A stretch of 32,889 bases of DNA, taken from NCBI GenBank assembly GCA_003151955.1, contig PLZB01000048.1, positions 1 to 32,889 of the forward strand, in the 5' to 3' direction. The first letter of the stretch is position 1; each line of letters opens with the position of its first letter. Below are positions 1 through 8,534 of the stretch, one piece after another. The DNA comes from Acidimicrobiaceae bacterium (GTDB lineage: Bacteria; Actinomycetota; Acidimicrobiia; Acidimicrobiales; UBA8190). A program made the position numbers and the translations under genes. The notes under the pieces are model-generated. The model was not told the origin of the DNA. It saw only the letters and a program-made list of their open reading frames with translations, and searched no databases.

Positions 1-1
1 C

Positions 2-199
2 CCCGACCCCGGGGGGGACGGCGACGAGGGGGTCACCGGCCGGGCCGCCGCCCGGGCCTCGTCCACCCCGGCCCGCCCGGCCGCCCCCCGCCCCGCCCCG
101 CCCCGGTCGTCCCCGGTCCGGGCCCAGGGTGGACCCCCCCGGAAGAGCCGGCTGCCCAAGATGGCCGAGGACCGCTTCCGGCAGGACCGGAACCGCTGA
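2..199 (+). CDS. C-terminal end of an unrecognised protein (partial)
   Basis: An open frame runs from the window edge to a TGA at 197-199. The visible 65 residues are a Pro/Ala/Arg-rich low-complexity stretch followed by a basic tail ending in RLPKMAEDRFRQDRNR. The next gene begins 17 nt downstream on the same strand, so the two may be co-transcribed. No domain is visible and I cannot name the family. In DNA this rich in C and G, spurious open frames are common, so it is supported mainly by its position and by the change from low complexity to a normal-looking charged C-terminus. Confidence 0.45.
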   Translation, partial: PDPGGDGDEGVTGRAAARASSTPARPAAPRPAPPRSSPVRAQGGPPRKSRLPKMAEDRFRQDRNR

Positions 200-216
200 G
201 GGCGGGATCAGACCAC

Positions 217-1518
217 GTGCCCACCGACACCGACCAGCACCGGGACCCCCTCCCCTCCGACCCCCTTCCGGCCCCCTCCTCCCGCCGGGCCGGGGCCCAT
301 GCCCGACCCACCCGCTGGGGCCGGCGCCGGCAGCAGGTCCAGCGGCGGAAGGCCGCCATCGCGGCCCGGCCCAGCTGGGTCGGCCGACATCCCCGGCTGG
401 TCGTCCTCCTGGCGCTCCTCGTCCTCCTGACCCCGGTCTGGTGGTCCCTCGGCACCGCCCTGACCAACTCCGGGAACGGCCCCCTCGGCTCCCGGTTCAC
501 CGAATGGGTCCGGGACCACGGGGGGGCCAGTCTGGTGACCGAGGTCGAGAACGTCTGGTACAGCTGGCACCAGCCCGCCAAGGGGGGGAAGCCCCCGAAG
601 GGGGCCATCCCCCCGCCGCCGGTGTCCACCACCTCGACGGTTCCGCCTCCGGTGGTCGTCCCCCATCTCGCCGCCCCCGCCCCCATCCCCCCCTTCGCCA
701 ACCCCCCCGTCGCCGGCGAGGGCCTCTGGCACCCCGTGGGCCGGACCGTCCACGGGATGCCCGCCGTCTACGAGGCCTACATGCGTCCCGACCCCGTCCA
801 CACGAGCGTCGTCGTCGGGGTGGCCTGGATGGACACCACCCTCCTCCAGGCCACCCAGTACTCGGGGAGCTACATCCCCGGCGGGACCGACTGGAAGAAC
901 ACCGCCCCCGTCACCCCGACCGCGGCCCAGAGCCTGGTGGTGGGCTTCAACTCGGGGTTCCGGATGAAAGACGCCCTCGGGGGCTACTACGCCGAGGGGA
1001 AGACCGTCGTCCCCCTCGTCGACGGGGCCGCCACCTTCGTCGTCTACGCCAACGGGACCGCCACCGTCGGCCAGTGGGGCCGGGACCTGAGCCTCACCCC
1101 CGACGTCGTCTCGGCCCGCCAGAACCTCCATCTCCTCGTCGACGGCGGGAAGCCCGTTTCCGGCCTCAGCTCGTCCGACGCCTCCCTCTGGGGGGCCACC
1201 CTGGGGGGAGCGGCCTACGTCTGGCGCTCCGGCTTCGGGGTCACCGCCGACGGGGCCCTCGTCTACGTGGGGGGACCGAACCTCAACATCACCACCCTCG
1301 CCGACGTCCTGGCCCGGGCCGGGGCCGTCCGGGCCATGGAGGGGGACATCAACACCACCTGGGTGAACCTCTCCGTCTACTCCCCCTCCGACCCCCTCGG
1401 GGCGGCCACCGCCGCCAACGGGGCCACCCTCCAACCTGACATGTCCGGAGGCCCCGGCCGCTGGTTCACCGGCTGGACCCGGGACTTCGTCACCCTGTCG
1501 GCCCGCCCCGACAGCTGA
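217..1518 (+). CDS. Membrane-anchored phosphodiester glycosidase (NAGPA-domain) protein
   Basis: The 433-residue protein has an Arg/Pro-rich cytosolic N-terminus, one membrane segment at about residues 60-80, a Pro-rich linker (about 125-170) and a C-terminal extracellular domain. That domain matches the phosphodiester glycosidase family (NAGPA, PF09992): a GFNSGFRM segment near residue 245, a GV...GALVYVGG strand, and MEGDINTTW near residue 375 in place of the family's usual MDGGGSST-like motif. The family removes sugars from phosphodiester links; many bacterial members are thought to act on cell-wall or exopolysaccharide material. GTG at 217 is chosen because it gives the full N-terminus, with a GAGGGCGGGA stretch upstream. 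The gene lies tail to tail with the methyltransferase, with only 9 nt between stops. The precise substrate cannot be read from sequence. Confidence 0.75.
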   Translation: MPTDTDQHRDPLPSDPLPAPSSRRAGAHARPTRWGRRRQQVQRRKAAIAARPSWVGRHPRLVVLLALLVLLTPVWWSLGTALTNSGNGPLGSRFTEWVRDHGGASLVTEVENVWYSWHQPAKGGKPPKGAIPPPPVSTTSTVPPPVVVPHLAAPAPIPPFANPPVAGEGLWHPVGRTVHGMPAVYEAYMRPDPVHTSVVVGVAWMDTTLLQATQYSGSYIPGGTDWKNTAPVTPTAAQSLVVGFNSGFRMKDALGGYYAEGKTVVPLVDGAATFVVYANGTATVGQWGRDLSLTPDVVSARQNLHLLVDGGKPVSGLSSSDASLWGATLGGAAYVWRSGFGVTADGALVYVGGPNLNITTLADVLARAGAVRAMEGDINTTWVNLSVYSPSDPLGAATAANGATLQPDMSGGPGRWFTGWTRDFVTLSARPDS

Positions 1519-1527
1519 ACCCGCCGC

Positions 1528-2325
1528 TCAAGCCGGCCGGCGGGCCAGGACCTCGGTGTGGGGAACCTCGAAGGACCCGTCCGGCTGGACCGCCCACCGC
1601 CGCCAGGCCCCGGCCAGGGCGGCGAGCTCCGCCCCGTCGGAGAGGCCGTAGTCGAGGGCCTGCCGGCCGAAGCCGGAGAGCTCGACCCGCTCGGCCCAGA
1701 GCTCCCCCCACCAGGCCCGGCTCTCCTGGTCGTCGAAGGTCCAGCTCGAGTCGGAGACGACGATGTCGACGAAGCCGGCGGCCCCGACCCAGCCGGCCAG
1801 GTACCGGCCGGCGTCGGCCTCGGCCCCGTTGCGGGCCGTGACCTCGTGGTAAAGGGCCAGCCAGCGGTCGAGGAGGGGGTCGGCCGGCGTCCAGCCGAAG
1901 GCCCCGTAGTCGCTGTCCCGGACCGCCAGGATCCCCCCCGGCCGCAGCACCCGGTGCATCTCCCCGAGGGCCCCCACCGGCTCGGTGAGGTGCTGGAGGA
2001 CCTGATGGGCATGGACGACATCGAAGGAGGCCTCCCCGAACGGGAGACGGTAGACATCGCCGGGGAGGAACTCGAGGTTCTCGCCCTCCTGCCCGGCCCG
2101 GGCCTGGGCCAGGACCTCGGGGGCCCGGTCCAGCCCGACGACCCGGCCCGGGGCCAGTCGGCCGGCCAGGTCGGCCGTGATCGTCCCCGGGCCGCAGCCG
2201 ACGTCGAGGAGGTCGAGGCCGGGCCGCAGGGACCCGAGAAGGTAGCCGGCCGAGTTCTCCGCCGTCCGCCACCGGTGGCTCCGGAGGACCGACTCGTGGT
2301 GGCCGTGGGTGTAGGTCTCCTCCAT
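1528..2325 (-). CDS. Class I SAM-dependent methyltransferase
   Basis: The protein has 265 residues from the ATG at 2325. A longer frame reaches 2430, but the internal ATG has a GGGAG 8 nt upstream and gives the usual family N-terminus (MEETYTHGHHESVLRSHRWR). Motif I is LDLLDVGCGPGTIT near residue 38, followed by an acidic GLDRAP motif II, GDVYRLPF, and FDVVHAHQVLQHL (motif IV region), then VLRPGGILAVRDSDYG. This is the UbiE/Methyltransf_11 arrangement, with a roughly 100-residue C-terminal extension rich in Trp. The substrate is unknown; similar proteins act on small molecules or lipids. It is divergent from the acyltransferase gene and convergent with the phosphodiester glycosidase gene. Confidence 0.85.
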   Translation of the reverse strand: MEETYTHGHHESVLRSHRWRTAENSAGYLLGSLRPGLDLLDVGCGPGTITADLAGRLAPGRVVGLDRAPEVLAQARAGQEGENLEFLPGDVYRLPFGEASFDVVHAHQVLQHLTEPVGALGEMHRVLRPGGILAVRDSDYGAFGWTPADPLLDRWLALYHEVTARNGAEADAGRYLAGWVGAAGFVDIVVSDSSWTFDDQESRAWWGELWAERVELSGFGRQALDYGLSDGAELAALAGAWRRWAVQPDGSFEVPHTEVLARRPA

Positions 2326-2387
2326 CCCCCCATGCTCCCACCGGCTGTCCCCCGGGCCCTCCCCAGGGAGAATCCAGCTCGGTGCCC

Positions 2388-2393
2388 TATCCT
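2388..2393 (+). promoter_or_regulatory. Possible -10 element of the acyltransferase gene
   Basis: TATCCT lies 12 nt before the ATG at 2406 in the short divergent region between the methyltransferase and acyltransferase genes. It overlaps the alternative GTG at 2382, which favours the downstream ATG as the start. No convincing -35 is visible. Confidence 0.35.
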
Positions 2394-2405
2394 TCGGCGG
2401 AGCCC

Positions 2406-3641
2406 ATGACCCTCGACCTCGCCCCTCCACGTCCCCGGTCCGCCCCTGACGGGCCGGCCCACCCCGGCCGGCTTCCCCGGAGGTTCGTCCACATCCGAGC
2501 CCTCGACGGGCTCCGGGGAGTGGCCTTCCTCGTCGTCCTGGCCTACCACCTCCTCCCCAGCCGGATCCCCTCCGGGGGTCGGGTCGGGGTGGACCTCTTC
2601 TTCGCCCTGAGCGGCTTCCTCATCACCGTCCTCCTCCGCTCCGAGCGGGAGAAGGAAGGGCGGGTGGCCCTGGGCCGGTTCCTCCGGCGGCGGGCCACCC
2701 GGCTCTTCCCCGCCCTCCTCGCCTTCCTGGCCGCCTACCTCCTCCTCACCGCCCTCTTCGGCCGGGACACCTGGTTCGGGGGGGTCCCCGGCATCCTGGG
2801 GCCCGCCCATCCGGTCACCATGGCCCAGAGCGCCCACGCCGCCGCCGGCTCCCTCTCCTACACGCTGAACCTGGCCATCATCTACAACTGGACCTGGGGG
2901 ATCGGGGCTCCCGTGGGCCACCTCTGGTCCCTGGCCGTCGAGGGTCAGTTCTACCTGGTCTGGGGGCCCCTCCTCGGGCTCCTCCTCCTCCGGCGCCACC
3001 GCCTCGCCCTCCCCGCCACCCTCCTCCTGGCCGCCGCCTCGGTGGCCGCCACCGCCGTCCTCTGGCGGGGGGGGACGGGGGCCGGCTGGGTCTACTTCCT
3101 GAGCTGGACCCGGGCCCAGGCCCTCCTCTTCGGGGCCCTGGCCGGCCTCCTCTGGCGGCCCGGCCTCCTCTCAGGGCGCCGCTGGGGCCCTCTGGCCCCG
3201 GTCCTCGCCGCCCTGGCCGCCGTCTTCCTCCTCGCCGCCGTCTGGGTCCGCCCCGACCACTTCAGCTCCCCGGCCGCCACGGCCGCCATCGCCGGGGTGG
3301 GGACGGCCGGGGCCTTCCTCGTCCTCTTCGTCGCTTCCCGGCCCGAGGGCCGGGTGGGCCGGTTCCTCGAGGCCGGTTGGATCGGCTACGTCGGTCGCCG
3401 CTCCTACGCCCTCTACCTCTGGCACTTCGTCTTCCTGGCCTGGTTCCGGAACACCGGTCCCCTGGGCCTGGCCCTGGCCGTCGGCCTCGCCTTCGCCACG
3501 GCCGAGCTCTCCTGGCGGCTCGTCGAGCAGCCCGCCCTCCGACTCGGCCGGAGCCGGGCCGGCCGAGTCGACCCGGTCAGCCCGGGAGACGCCGCCAGAG
3601 CGCTCCCGGCAGGAGCCGGAGGACCGCGAAGACCAGCTTGA
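2406..3641 (+). CDS. Acyltransferase 3 family integral membrane protein
   Basis: The 411-residue protein opens with the acyltransferase 3 (OafA/YrhL, PF01757) signature: RALDGLRGVAFLVVLAYHLL carries the conserved His, and VGVDLFFALSGFLIT follows. A basic RFLRRRATRLFPALL loop and about ten hydrophobic segments come next, ending with SYALYLWHFVF and ELSWRLVEQPALRLGRS. The family transfers acetyl or other acyl groups to sugars of surface polysaccharides or lipids at the membrane. ATG at 2406 is preferred (GGCGGAG a few bases upstream, -10-like TATCCT before it); GTG at 2382 is an alternative that adds 8 residues. The last 65 nt overlap the end of dprE2 on the other strand. Its position beside dprE genes suggests envelope glycan modification, but the acceptor is unknown. 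Confidence 0.88.
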   Translation: MTLDLAPPRPRSAPDGPAHPGRLPRRFVHIRALDGLRGVAFLVVLAYHLLPSRIPSGGRVGVDLFFALSGFLITVLLRSEREKEGRVALGRFLRRRATRLFPALLAFLAAYLLLTALFGRDTWFGGVPGILGPAHPVTMAQSAHAAAGSLSYTLNLAIIYNWTWGIGAPVGHLWSLAVEGQFYLVWGPLLGLLLLRRHRLALPATLLLAAASVAATAVLWRGGTGAGWVYFLSWTRAQALLFGALAGLLWRPGLLSGRRWGPLAPVLAALAAVFLLAAVWVRPDHFSSPAATAAIAGVGTAGAFLVLFVASRPEGRVGRFLEAGWIGYVGRRSYALYLWHFVFLAWFRNTGPLGLALAVGLAFATAELSWRLVEQPALRLGRSRAGRVDPVSPGDAARALPAGAGGPRRPA

Positions 3642-4338
3642 GGGGAGCCGGCGACCAGACGACGGCCGTCCCCCGCTCCAGGCCCTTCACGATGTCCACG
3701 GCCACGGCCTCGGCCGTGGTCGCCATCGGACCCGGGGCCATCCCCTCGGTCATCCGGGTGGCGACCCAGCCGGGACGGACGACGACGAGCGAGGCCCCCG
3801 AGCCCCGGAGGGACTCGGCCAGCCCCAGGGAGAAGCCGTCGAGGCCGGCCTTGGAGGCCCCGTAGACGAAGTTGGCCCGCCGGACCCGGACGCCGGCCAC
3901 CGAGGAGAGGACCACCAGCCGGCCCTGGCCCTGGTCCCGGAGGACCTTCGAGAAGGCGATGAGGGCGGCCGCCGGTCCGGTGGTGTTGGTGGTGAGGACC
4001 CGGGCCGTGGCCTCGGGATCGAGCTCGTCGGCGGCCTGGTCCCCGAGGATCCCGGCCGCCACCAGGACCAGGTCGATCTGGCCGAGCCGCTCGGCGCAGT
4101 CGGCGGCGAAGGCCCCGTGGCCGGCCACCCCGGTGACGTCGAAGGGGAGCGTCTCGACCGACTCCGCCCCCAGGGCCTCGAGCTCCTTGGCCACGGCGGC
4201 CAGTCCCTCGGGGTCCCGCCCGGCCAGGATCACCCGCCGGAGACGTCGGGCCACGAGGGACCGGAGGAGGGCCCGTCCGATCTCGGAGCTCCCCCCCAGG
4301 ACCACGGCCGTCTGGGGCATCCCGGTGGCGTCGTTCAT
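3577..4338 (-). CDS. dprE2: Decaprenylphosphoryl-2-keto-beta-D-erythro-pentose reductase (DprE2-like SDR)
   Basis: This is a 253-residue short-chain dehydrogenase. The NAD(P) motif is GGSSEIG (residues 15-21), the catalytic Ser is in LSSVAG (about 145-146), and Tyr159 and Lys163 lie in VYGASKAG. The C-terminal hydrophobic stretch (about 232-246) would tether it to the membrane where its polyprenyl substrate lies. In mycobacteria DprE2 reduces the keto intermediate made by DprE1, completing conversion of decaprenylphosphoryl-ribose to decaprenylphosphoryl-arabinose. Its ATG overlaps the dprE1 stop as ATGA, and AGGAGG lies 8 nt upstream, so the two should be translationally coupled. The adjacency to dprE1 makes the specific name secure relative to generic SDRs. 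Confidence 0.9.
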   Translation of the reverse strand: MNDATGMPQTAVVLGGSSEIGRALLRSLVARRLRRVILAGRDPEGLAAVAKELEALGAESVETLPFDVTGVAGHGAFAADCAERLGQIDLVLVAAGILGDQAADELDPEATARVLTTNTTGPAAALIAFSKVLRDQGQGRLVVLSSVAGVRVRRANFVYGASKAGLDGFSLGLAESLRGSGASLVVVRPGWVATRMTEGMAPGPMATTAEAVAVDIVKGLERGTAVVWSPAPLKLVFAVLRLLPGALWRRLPG

Positions 4339-5735
4339 CGTTGCGTTCCTCCTGCTGGTGGGTGGTCGACCAGGCCGAGCCGCCGGGCCAGATCGGAGAC
4401 GAGGACCCCGTCGGGGTCGAGGACGGCCCGGACCTTCAGGAACTCCTCGAGCCGGGGGTACATGACGGGGAGGAGCTCGGGCCGGAGCCGGGAGTCCTTG
4501 GCCAGGTAGACCCGGCCTCCCGCTCCGGCCACCAGCTCGTCGAGGCCGTCGAGAAGGCCTCCCAGGCCGGCCGGGCCGATGGGGAGGTCGAGGGCCAGGG
4601 TCCAGCCCGATACAGGGAAGGAGAGGGGTCCGGGGTCGGCCGGCCCGAACCGCTTGAGGACGGCCAGGAAGGAGGCCACCCGGGCCGCGCTGAGCCGCTC
4701 CAGGACCGTCCGGACGGTGGTCTCGGCCCCGAAGGGGACGACGAACTGGTACTGGAGGAACCCCCGGGGGCCGTAGAGCCGGTTCCAGCCCCCCAACCCG
4801 TCGAGGGGGTGGAAGAAGCCCCCGATCGACTCCGGGTGGCCCACCCTCCGCCGGGGGGCCTTCCGGAACCAGGTCTCGTTGAAGGCGGCGATGCTCAAGG
4901 GGTTCAGGAGCCCCGACGGGGGGGTGATCGGGACCTGGAGCCGGACCTCCGGGTCGAAGGCAAGGGGGTCCGACCGGAGGCCGGGGGGGAGCTCCTCCAG
5001 GGGGGCGTGGTCCCCCCGGGTCAGCACCGACCGGCCCAGGTGTCGGCCCCGGGCCATGCAGTCGATCCAGGCCACCGAGTACCGGTAGTCCTCGTCCCGG
5101 GCCTCCATCCGGGCCATGCAGTCCTCGAGGTCGAGGGCCCGCTCCGTGTCGACGAGCATCGTCGAGCTCTCGACCGGGAGCAGTCTGACGGTGGCCTCGG
5201 TGACGATCCCCGTGAGTCCCATCCCCCCGGCCGTGGCCCAGAAGACCTCGGGGTCCTCCTCCGGGGTGACCTCCCGGGCCCCCTCCGGGGTGACCAGGGT
5301 CATCGAGCTGACATGGGAGCAGAAGGACCCCTCCCGGTGGTGGTTCTTCCCGTGGATGTCGGCGGCGATCGCCCCCCCCACCGTCACGAACCGGGTCCCT
5401 GGGGTCACCGGGACGAACCATCCCCGGGGGAGGAGGCTCCGCATCAGGGTGTCGAGGCTGACCCCCGCCCCGACCCGGACCCAGCCCGCCTCGAGGTCGG
5501 CCCCCAGGATCCGGTCCATCCCCGTCCCGTCGAGGACCGTCCCCCCGGCGCACTGGGCCGCGTCCCCGTAGGAGCGGCCCAGGCCCCGGGCCAGCACCGG
5601 CCGTCCCGCCTTCCGGGCCCCGGCCAGGAGGGCGGTCACCTCGGCGGTACTCGAGACCCGGGTCACCTCGGCCGCAGTCGGGGCCGTCCGGCCCCACCCC
5701 GTCAGGGTCCGCCGGACCGGTCCGGGCGGGCTCAC
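4335..5735 (-). CDS. dprE1: Decaprenylphosphoryl-beta-D-ribose 2'-oxidase (DprE1), FAD-dependent
   Basis: This 466-residue FAD oxidoreductase is the usual length for DprE1. The N-terminal FAD-binding domain shows [13 protein letters not shown] (residues 49-61), [20 protein letters not shown] and KNHH near 130. The C-terminal substrate domain shows [18 protein letters not shown] and LAKDSR, where Lys413 corresponds to the active-site Lys418 of Mycobacterium tuberculosis. It oxidises the 2'-hydroxyl of decaprenylphosphoryl-ribose, the first epimerisation step. The GTG start overlaps the ubiA stop (GTGA) and the stop overlaps the dprE2 start (ATGA). At the position of the M. tuberculosis Cys387 (GWNICVDFP there) this protein has Ala381 (GWTLALDLP), codon 4593-4595. 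Confidence 0.93.
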   Translation of the reverse strand: MSPPGPVRRTLTGWGRTAPTAAEVTRVSSTAEVTALLAGARKAGRPVLARGLGRSYGDAAQCAGGTVLDGTGMDRILGADLEAGWVRVGAGVSLDTLMRSLLPRGWFVPVTPGTRFVTVGGAIAADIHGKNHHREGSFCSHVSSMTLVTPEGAREVTPEEDPEVFWATAGGMGLTGIVTEATVRLLPVESSTMLVDTERALDLEDCMARMEARDEDYRYSVAWIDCMARGRHLGRSVLTRGDHAPLEELPPGLRSDPLAFDPEVRLQVPITPPSGLLNPLSIAAFNETWFRKAPRRRVGHPESIGGFFHPLDGLGGWNRLYGPRGFLQYQFVVPFGAETTVRTVLERLSAARVASFLAVLKRFGPADPGPLSFPVSGWTLALDLPIGPAGLGGLLDGLDELVAGAGGRVYLAKDSRLRPELLPVMYPRLEEFLKVRAVLDPDGVLVSDLARRLGLVDHPPAGGTQR

Positions 5736-6715
5736 AGGTAGATGCCGGCCGCGAAGAGGGCGACCCAGAGGAGTCCCAGGACCTGGAGGGTCCGGTCCCC
5801 CGTGGCCAGGTCCTCCGGGGCGGCCCCGTGGCCCGTCTCGAACCGGAGCTCGAGGTGGAGGACGGCCAGGACGAAGGGGATGATCGAGAGCTCGAACCAG
5901 ATCGGGTGATGGCCGCGGCCCAGCGCCCCCGAGACCCGGTCGGTGATCCCGAGGGCCCACTGGCAGTAGGCCGTGATGAGGACGGCGGCGGCGATGAGCC
6001 GGATCGACCGGAGGAACGAGGGGGGGTAGGCCCCCAGGGTCTTCCGGTGCTCGGCCCGGTCCTCCCCCAGGCTGCTGTGCTCCGCCGACCGCTTTCCGGT
6101 CACCACGAGGAGGGACCCGAAGGAGGCCACGATGATGAACCAGTTCGTGAGCGGGACCTGGGTGGCCACCCCCCCGGCGATGGCCCGGAGGATGAACCCC
6201 GATGAGACGCAGGCCAGGTCGACGATGGGGACGTGCTTGAGCCGGAGCGAGTAGGCCGTGACGATGGCGGCGTAGACGGCCACCACCACCGTCAGCTGGG
6301 TCCCGGCCAGGAGCCAGGCCAGGCCCACGGCCAGGGCCACCAGGCCGGCTCCCACCCCGACGGCCAGCCCTGGAGGGACGACCCCCGAGGCGACGGCCCG
6401 GTGCCGCTTCACCGGGTGGAGCCGGTCGGCGGCGGCGTCCAGGGTGTCGTTGATGAAATACGTCCCCGAGGCGGCCAGGCAGAAGATCCCGAAGGCTCCC
6501 AGGGCCACCAGGCCCTGGTGGCGGTGGAGGAGGACCCCGGCCGCCCCCGGAGCGGCGAAGACGAGGACGTTCTTCAGCCACTGCTTCGGCCGGGCCACCC
6601 TGACGAGGCCCCGCCAGACGCTGGTCGAGGGAGAGCCGCCGGCAGACCGGGGAGGGTCGGGCTGGCCTTCCAGTTGGGCTGTCACGGAGCGCACCATGGT
6701 GGGAGGGTCGATCAC
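5732..6715 (-). CDS. ubiA: Decaprenyl-phosphate phosphoribosyltransferase (UbiA family)
   Basis: This 327-residue polytopic protein belongs to the UbiA prenyltransferase superfamily. The first metal/diphosphate motif is N89-D90-xx-D93-xxx-D97 in [21 protein letters not shown] second conserved loop follows at [13 protein letters not shown], and GKRSAE lies near residue 207. In mycobacteria the homologue (Rv3806c) transfers 5-phosphoribose from PRPP to decaprenyl phosphate, the committed step to decaprenylphosphoryl-arabinose. The gene is first in the coupled operon with dprE1 and dprE2. The start is uncertain between GTG 6715 and ATG 6697, neither with a strong ribosome binding site. Any UbiA-family enzyme would share these motifs; the operon partners decide the name. 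Confidence 0.87.
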   Translation of the reverse strand: MIDPPTMVRSVTAQLEGQPDPPRSAGGSPSTSVWRGLVRVARPKQWLKNVLVFAAPGAAGVLLHRHQGLVALGAFGIFCLAASGTYFINDTLDAAADRLHPVKRHRAVASGVVPPGLAVGVGAGLVALAVGLAWLLAGTQLTVVVAVYAAIVTAYSLRLKHVPIVDLACVSSGFILRAIAGGVATQVPLTNWFIIVASFGSLLVVTGKRSAEHSSLGEDRAEHRKTLGAYPPSFLRSIRLIAAAVLITAYCQWALGITDRVSGALGRGHHPIWFELSIIPFVLAVLHLELRFETGHGAAPEDLATGDRTLQVLGLLWVALFAAGIYL

Positions 6716-6840
6716 CGCCTGGGAACGGGAAGACGGCCGGATTCTGGCGTCTGGAGGCTACCACGCCACCTTCTCCCCCCTCTGGTCGCTCCCCCTCATC
6801 TGGCGCGTCGTCAAGTCGACCTGCCTACACTCAGGAGCCG

Positions 6841-7266
6841 ATGAAACGTCCCTACCGCGTGGTGGTGGCAAAACCTGGCCTCGACGGGCATGACCGCGGG
6901 GTCAAGGTGATCGCCCGCGCCCTTCGCGACGCCGGCTTCGAAGCCATCTACACCGGCCTCCACCAGACCCCCGAGCAGATCGTCCAGGCTGTCGTCCAGG
7001 AGGACGCCGACGCCCTCGGGCTCTCCCTCCTCTCCGGGGCCCATCTCACCCTCGTCCCCCGGATCATCGACGGACTGCGGGCCGAGGGCCTCGGGGACGT
7101 CCTCGTCATCGTCGGGGGGATCATCCCCGAGGGGGACATCCCCACCCTGAAGGAGCTCGGGGTGGCCGAGGTCTTCACCCCCGGTGCCCCCCTCCCCACC
7201 ATCGTCAACTGGCTGGCCGAGACCCTCGACGACCTCGAGGCAGGGGAGGCGGCCGCAGGCGGTTGA
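6841..7266 (+). CDS. Methylmalonyl-CoA mutase small (B12-binding) subunit, stand-alone
   Basis: The 141-residue protein is a complete cobalamin-binding domain with no catalytic barrel. Asp15-x-His17-xx-Gly20 in [11 protein letters not shown] is the DxHxxG lower-ligand motif, followed by [12 protein letters not shown] (about 60-71) and VGGIIPEGD near residue 90. In many archaea and actinobacteria the mutase is split, with this domain as a separate subunit pairing with a large MutB-type subunit. The partner is not in this window. AGGAG lies at 6833-6837 before ATG 6841. The gene precedes sucC-sucD, whose enzyme uses succinyl-CoA, the mutase product, so the order makes metabolic sense. A different B12-dependent acyl-CoA mutase (for example isobutyryl- or ethylmalonyl-CoA type) cannot be excluded from this domain alone. 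Confidence 0.88.
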   Translation: MKRPYRVVVAKPGLDGHDRGVKVIARALRDAGFEAIYTGLHQTPEQIVQAVVQEDADALGLSLLSGAHLTLVPRIIDGLRAEGLGDVLVIVGGIIPEGDIPTLKELGVAEVFTPGAPLPTIVNWLAETLDDLEAGEAAAGG

Positions 7267-7385
7267 CCCCGGGCCCGGGACCAGTCCCCGGGCCGGCGTC
7301 GTATCCAAGCGTGACAGGACGCCGCACCACCCTCCGCCGGGGGACGGCGCGGCGCCACGAACTGAGAGAGCAAGAGAGGAATCTG

Positions 7386-8534
7386 GTGGATCTCTACGAG
7401 TACCAGGGCAAGCACTACTTCGCCCGGTTCGGCATCCCGACCTCACCGGGCGGGATCGCCGAGACCGTCGACGAGGCACTGACCCAGGCCGCCGACGCCG
7501 GCTACCCCGTCGTCGTGAAGGCCCAGGTCAAGGTGGGTGGACGGGGGAAGGCCGGCGGGATCAAGCTGGCCAACGACCCCGACGAGGTCCGGGAGCACGC
7601 CGGCGCCATCCTCGGGATGGACATCAAGGGCCACCGGGTCGACCGGGTCTGGATCGAGCACGCCTCGGACATCGCCCACGAGTACTACGCCTCCTTCACC
7701 CTCGACCGCTCGGCCAAGAAGCACCTCTGCATGGTCTCGGCCAAGGGCGGTGTCGACATCGAGGAGGTGGCCGAGACCGACCCCGGGGCCATCGCCAGGA
7801 TCCATATCGACCCTGTCGACGGGATCTCCCTGGACCAGACCACCGCCCTCGTGGCCGAGGCCGGCCTCCACCCCGAGGCCCAGGCCCAGGCGGCCGAGCT
7901 CCTCGTCCGCCTCTACGCCTGCTACGTCGAAGGCGACTGCGACCTGGCCGAGATCAACCCCCTCATCCTCACCACCGAGGGGGCCGTCCACGCCCTCGAC
8001 GCCAAGGTCACCCTCGACGACAACGCCGCCTTCCGCCACCCCGAGTGGGCCGAGTTCGAGGGGACCGAGGAGGTCGACGAGCGGGAGGTCCTGGCCAAGG
8101 AGAAGGGCCTCAACTACATCGGCCTCTCCGGCTCCGTCGGGATCATCGCCAACGGGGCCGGCCTGGCCATGTCCACCCTCGACGTCGTCACCCGGGCCGG
8201 AGGCTCTGCCGCCAACTTCCTCGACATCGGCGGGGGCGCCAACGCCGACGTCATGGCCGCCGCCCTCGAGGTCATCAACTCCGACGAGGCCGTCCGCTCC
8301 ATCTTCGTGAACATCTTCGGGGGGATCACCCGCTGCGAGGAGGTCGCCAACGGCATCGTCGAGGCCATGAGTCGGGTCGACCTCAAGTCGCCCATCGTCC
8401 TCCGCCTCGACGGGACCAACGCCGAGGAGGGCCGGTCCATCCTCGCCGCCCACCACTCCGACCGGCTCATCGTCGAGGAGACCATGCTCGCCGCGGCCAA
8501 GACCGCCGTCGAGCTCGCAGGAGGAGTCAAGTGA
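7386..8534 (+). CDS. sucC: Succinyl-CoA synthetase beta subunit
   Basis: The 382-residue protein starts at GTG 7386 (VDLYEYQGKHYFARFG), the standard SucC N-terminus, with AGAGGA 5 nt upstream. The long in-frame extension before it is not conserved in character and was discarded. The ATP-grasp region includes VVKAQVKVGGRGKAGGIKLA near residue 45 and EINPLILT near 190. The CoA-ligase part contains NYIGLSGSVGIIANGAGLAMSTLD and FLDIGGGAN, with NIFGGITRCEEVANGI near 310. With SucD it forms the enzyme that interconverts succinyl-CoA and succinate with substrate-level phosphorylation in the TCA cycle. The stop overlaps the sucD start (GTGA). Confidence 0.97.
   Translation: MDLYEYQGKHYFARFGIPTSPGGIAETVDEALTQAADAGYPVVVKAQVKVGGRGKAGGIKLANDPDEVREHAGAILGMDIKGHRVDRVWIEHASDIAHEYYASFTLDRSAKKHLCMVSAKGGVDIEEVAETDPGAIARIHIDPVDGISLDQTTALVAEAGLHPEAQAQAAELLVRLYACYVEGDCDLAEINPLILTTEGAVHALDAKVTLDDNAAFRHPEWAEFEGTEEVDEREVLAKEKGLNYIGLSGSVGIIANGAGLAMSTLDVVTRAGGSAANFLDIGGGANADVMAAALEVINSDEAVRSIFVNIFGGITRCEEVANGIVEAMSRVDLKSPIVLRLDGTNAEEGRSILAAHHSDRLIVEETMLAAAKTAVELAGGVK

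Noticed and set aside
50..130. CCCCGCCCCG-type run near the window start considered as a regulatory or G-quadruplex element
   Set aside because: It lies in the apparent coding end of the partial gene and is explained by Pro/Arg/Ala low-complexity codons.
208..1434. Long antisense open frames opposite the phosphodiester glycosidase gene
   Set aside because: GC-rich third positions keep the opposite strand open. The translations are Gly/Pro/Arg-rich low complexity without domains.
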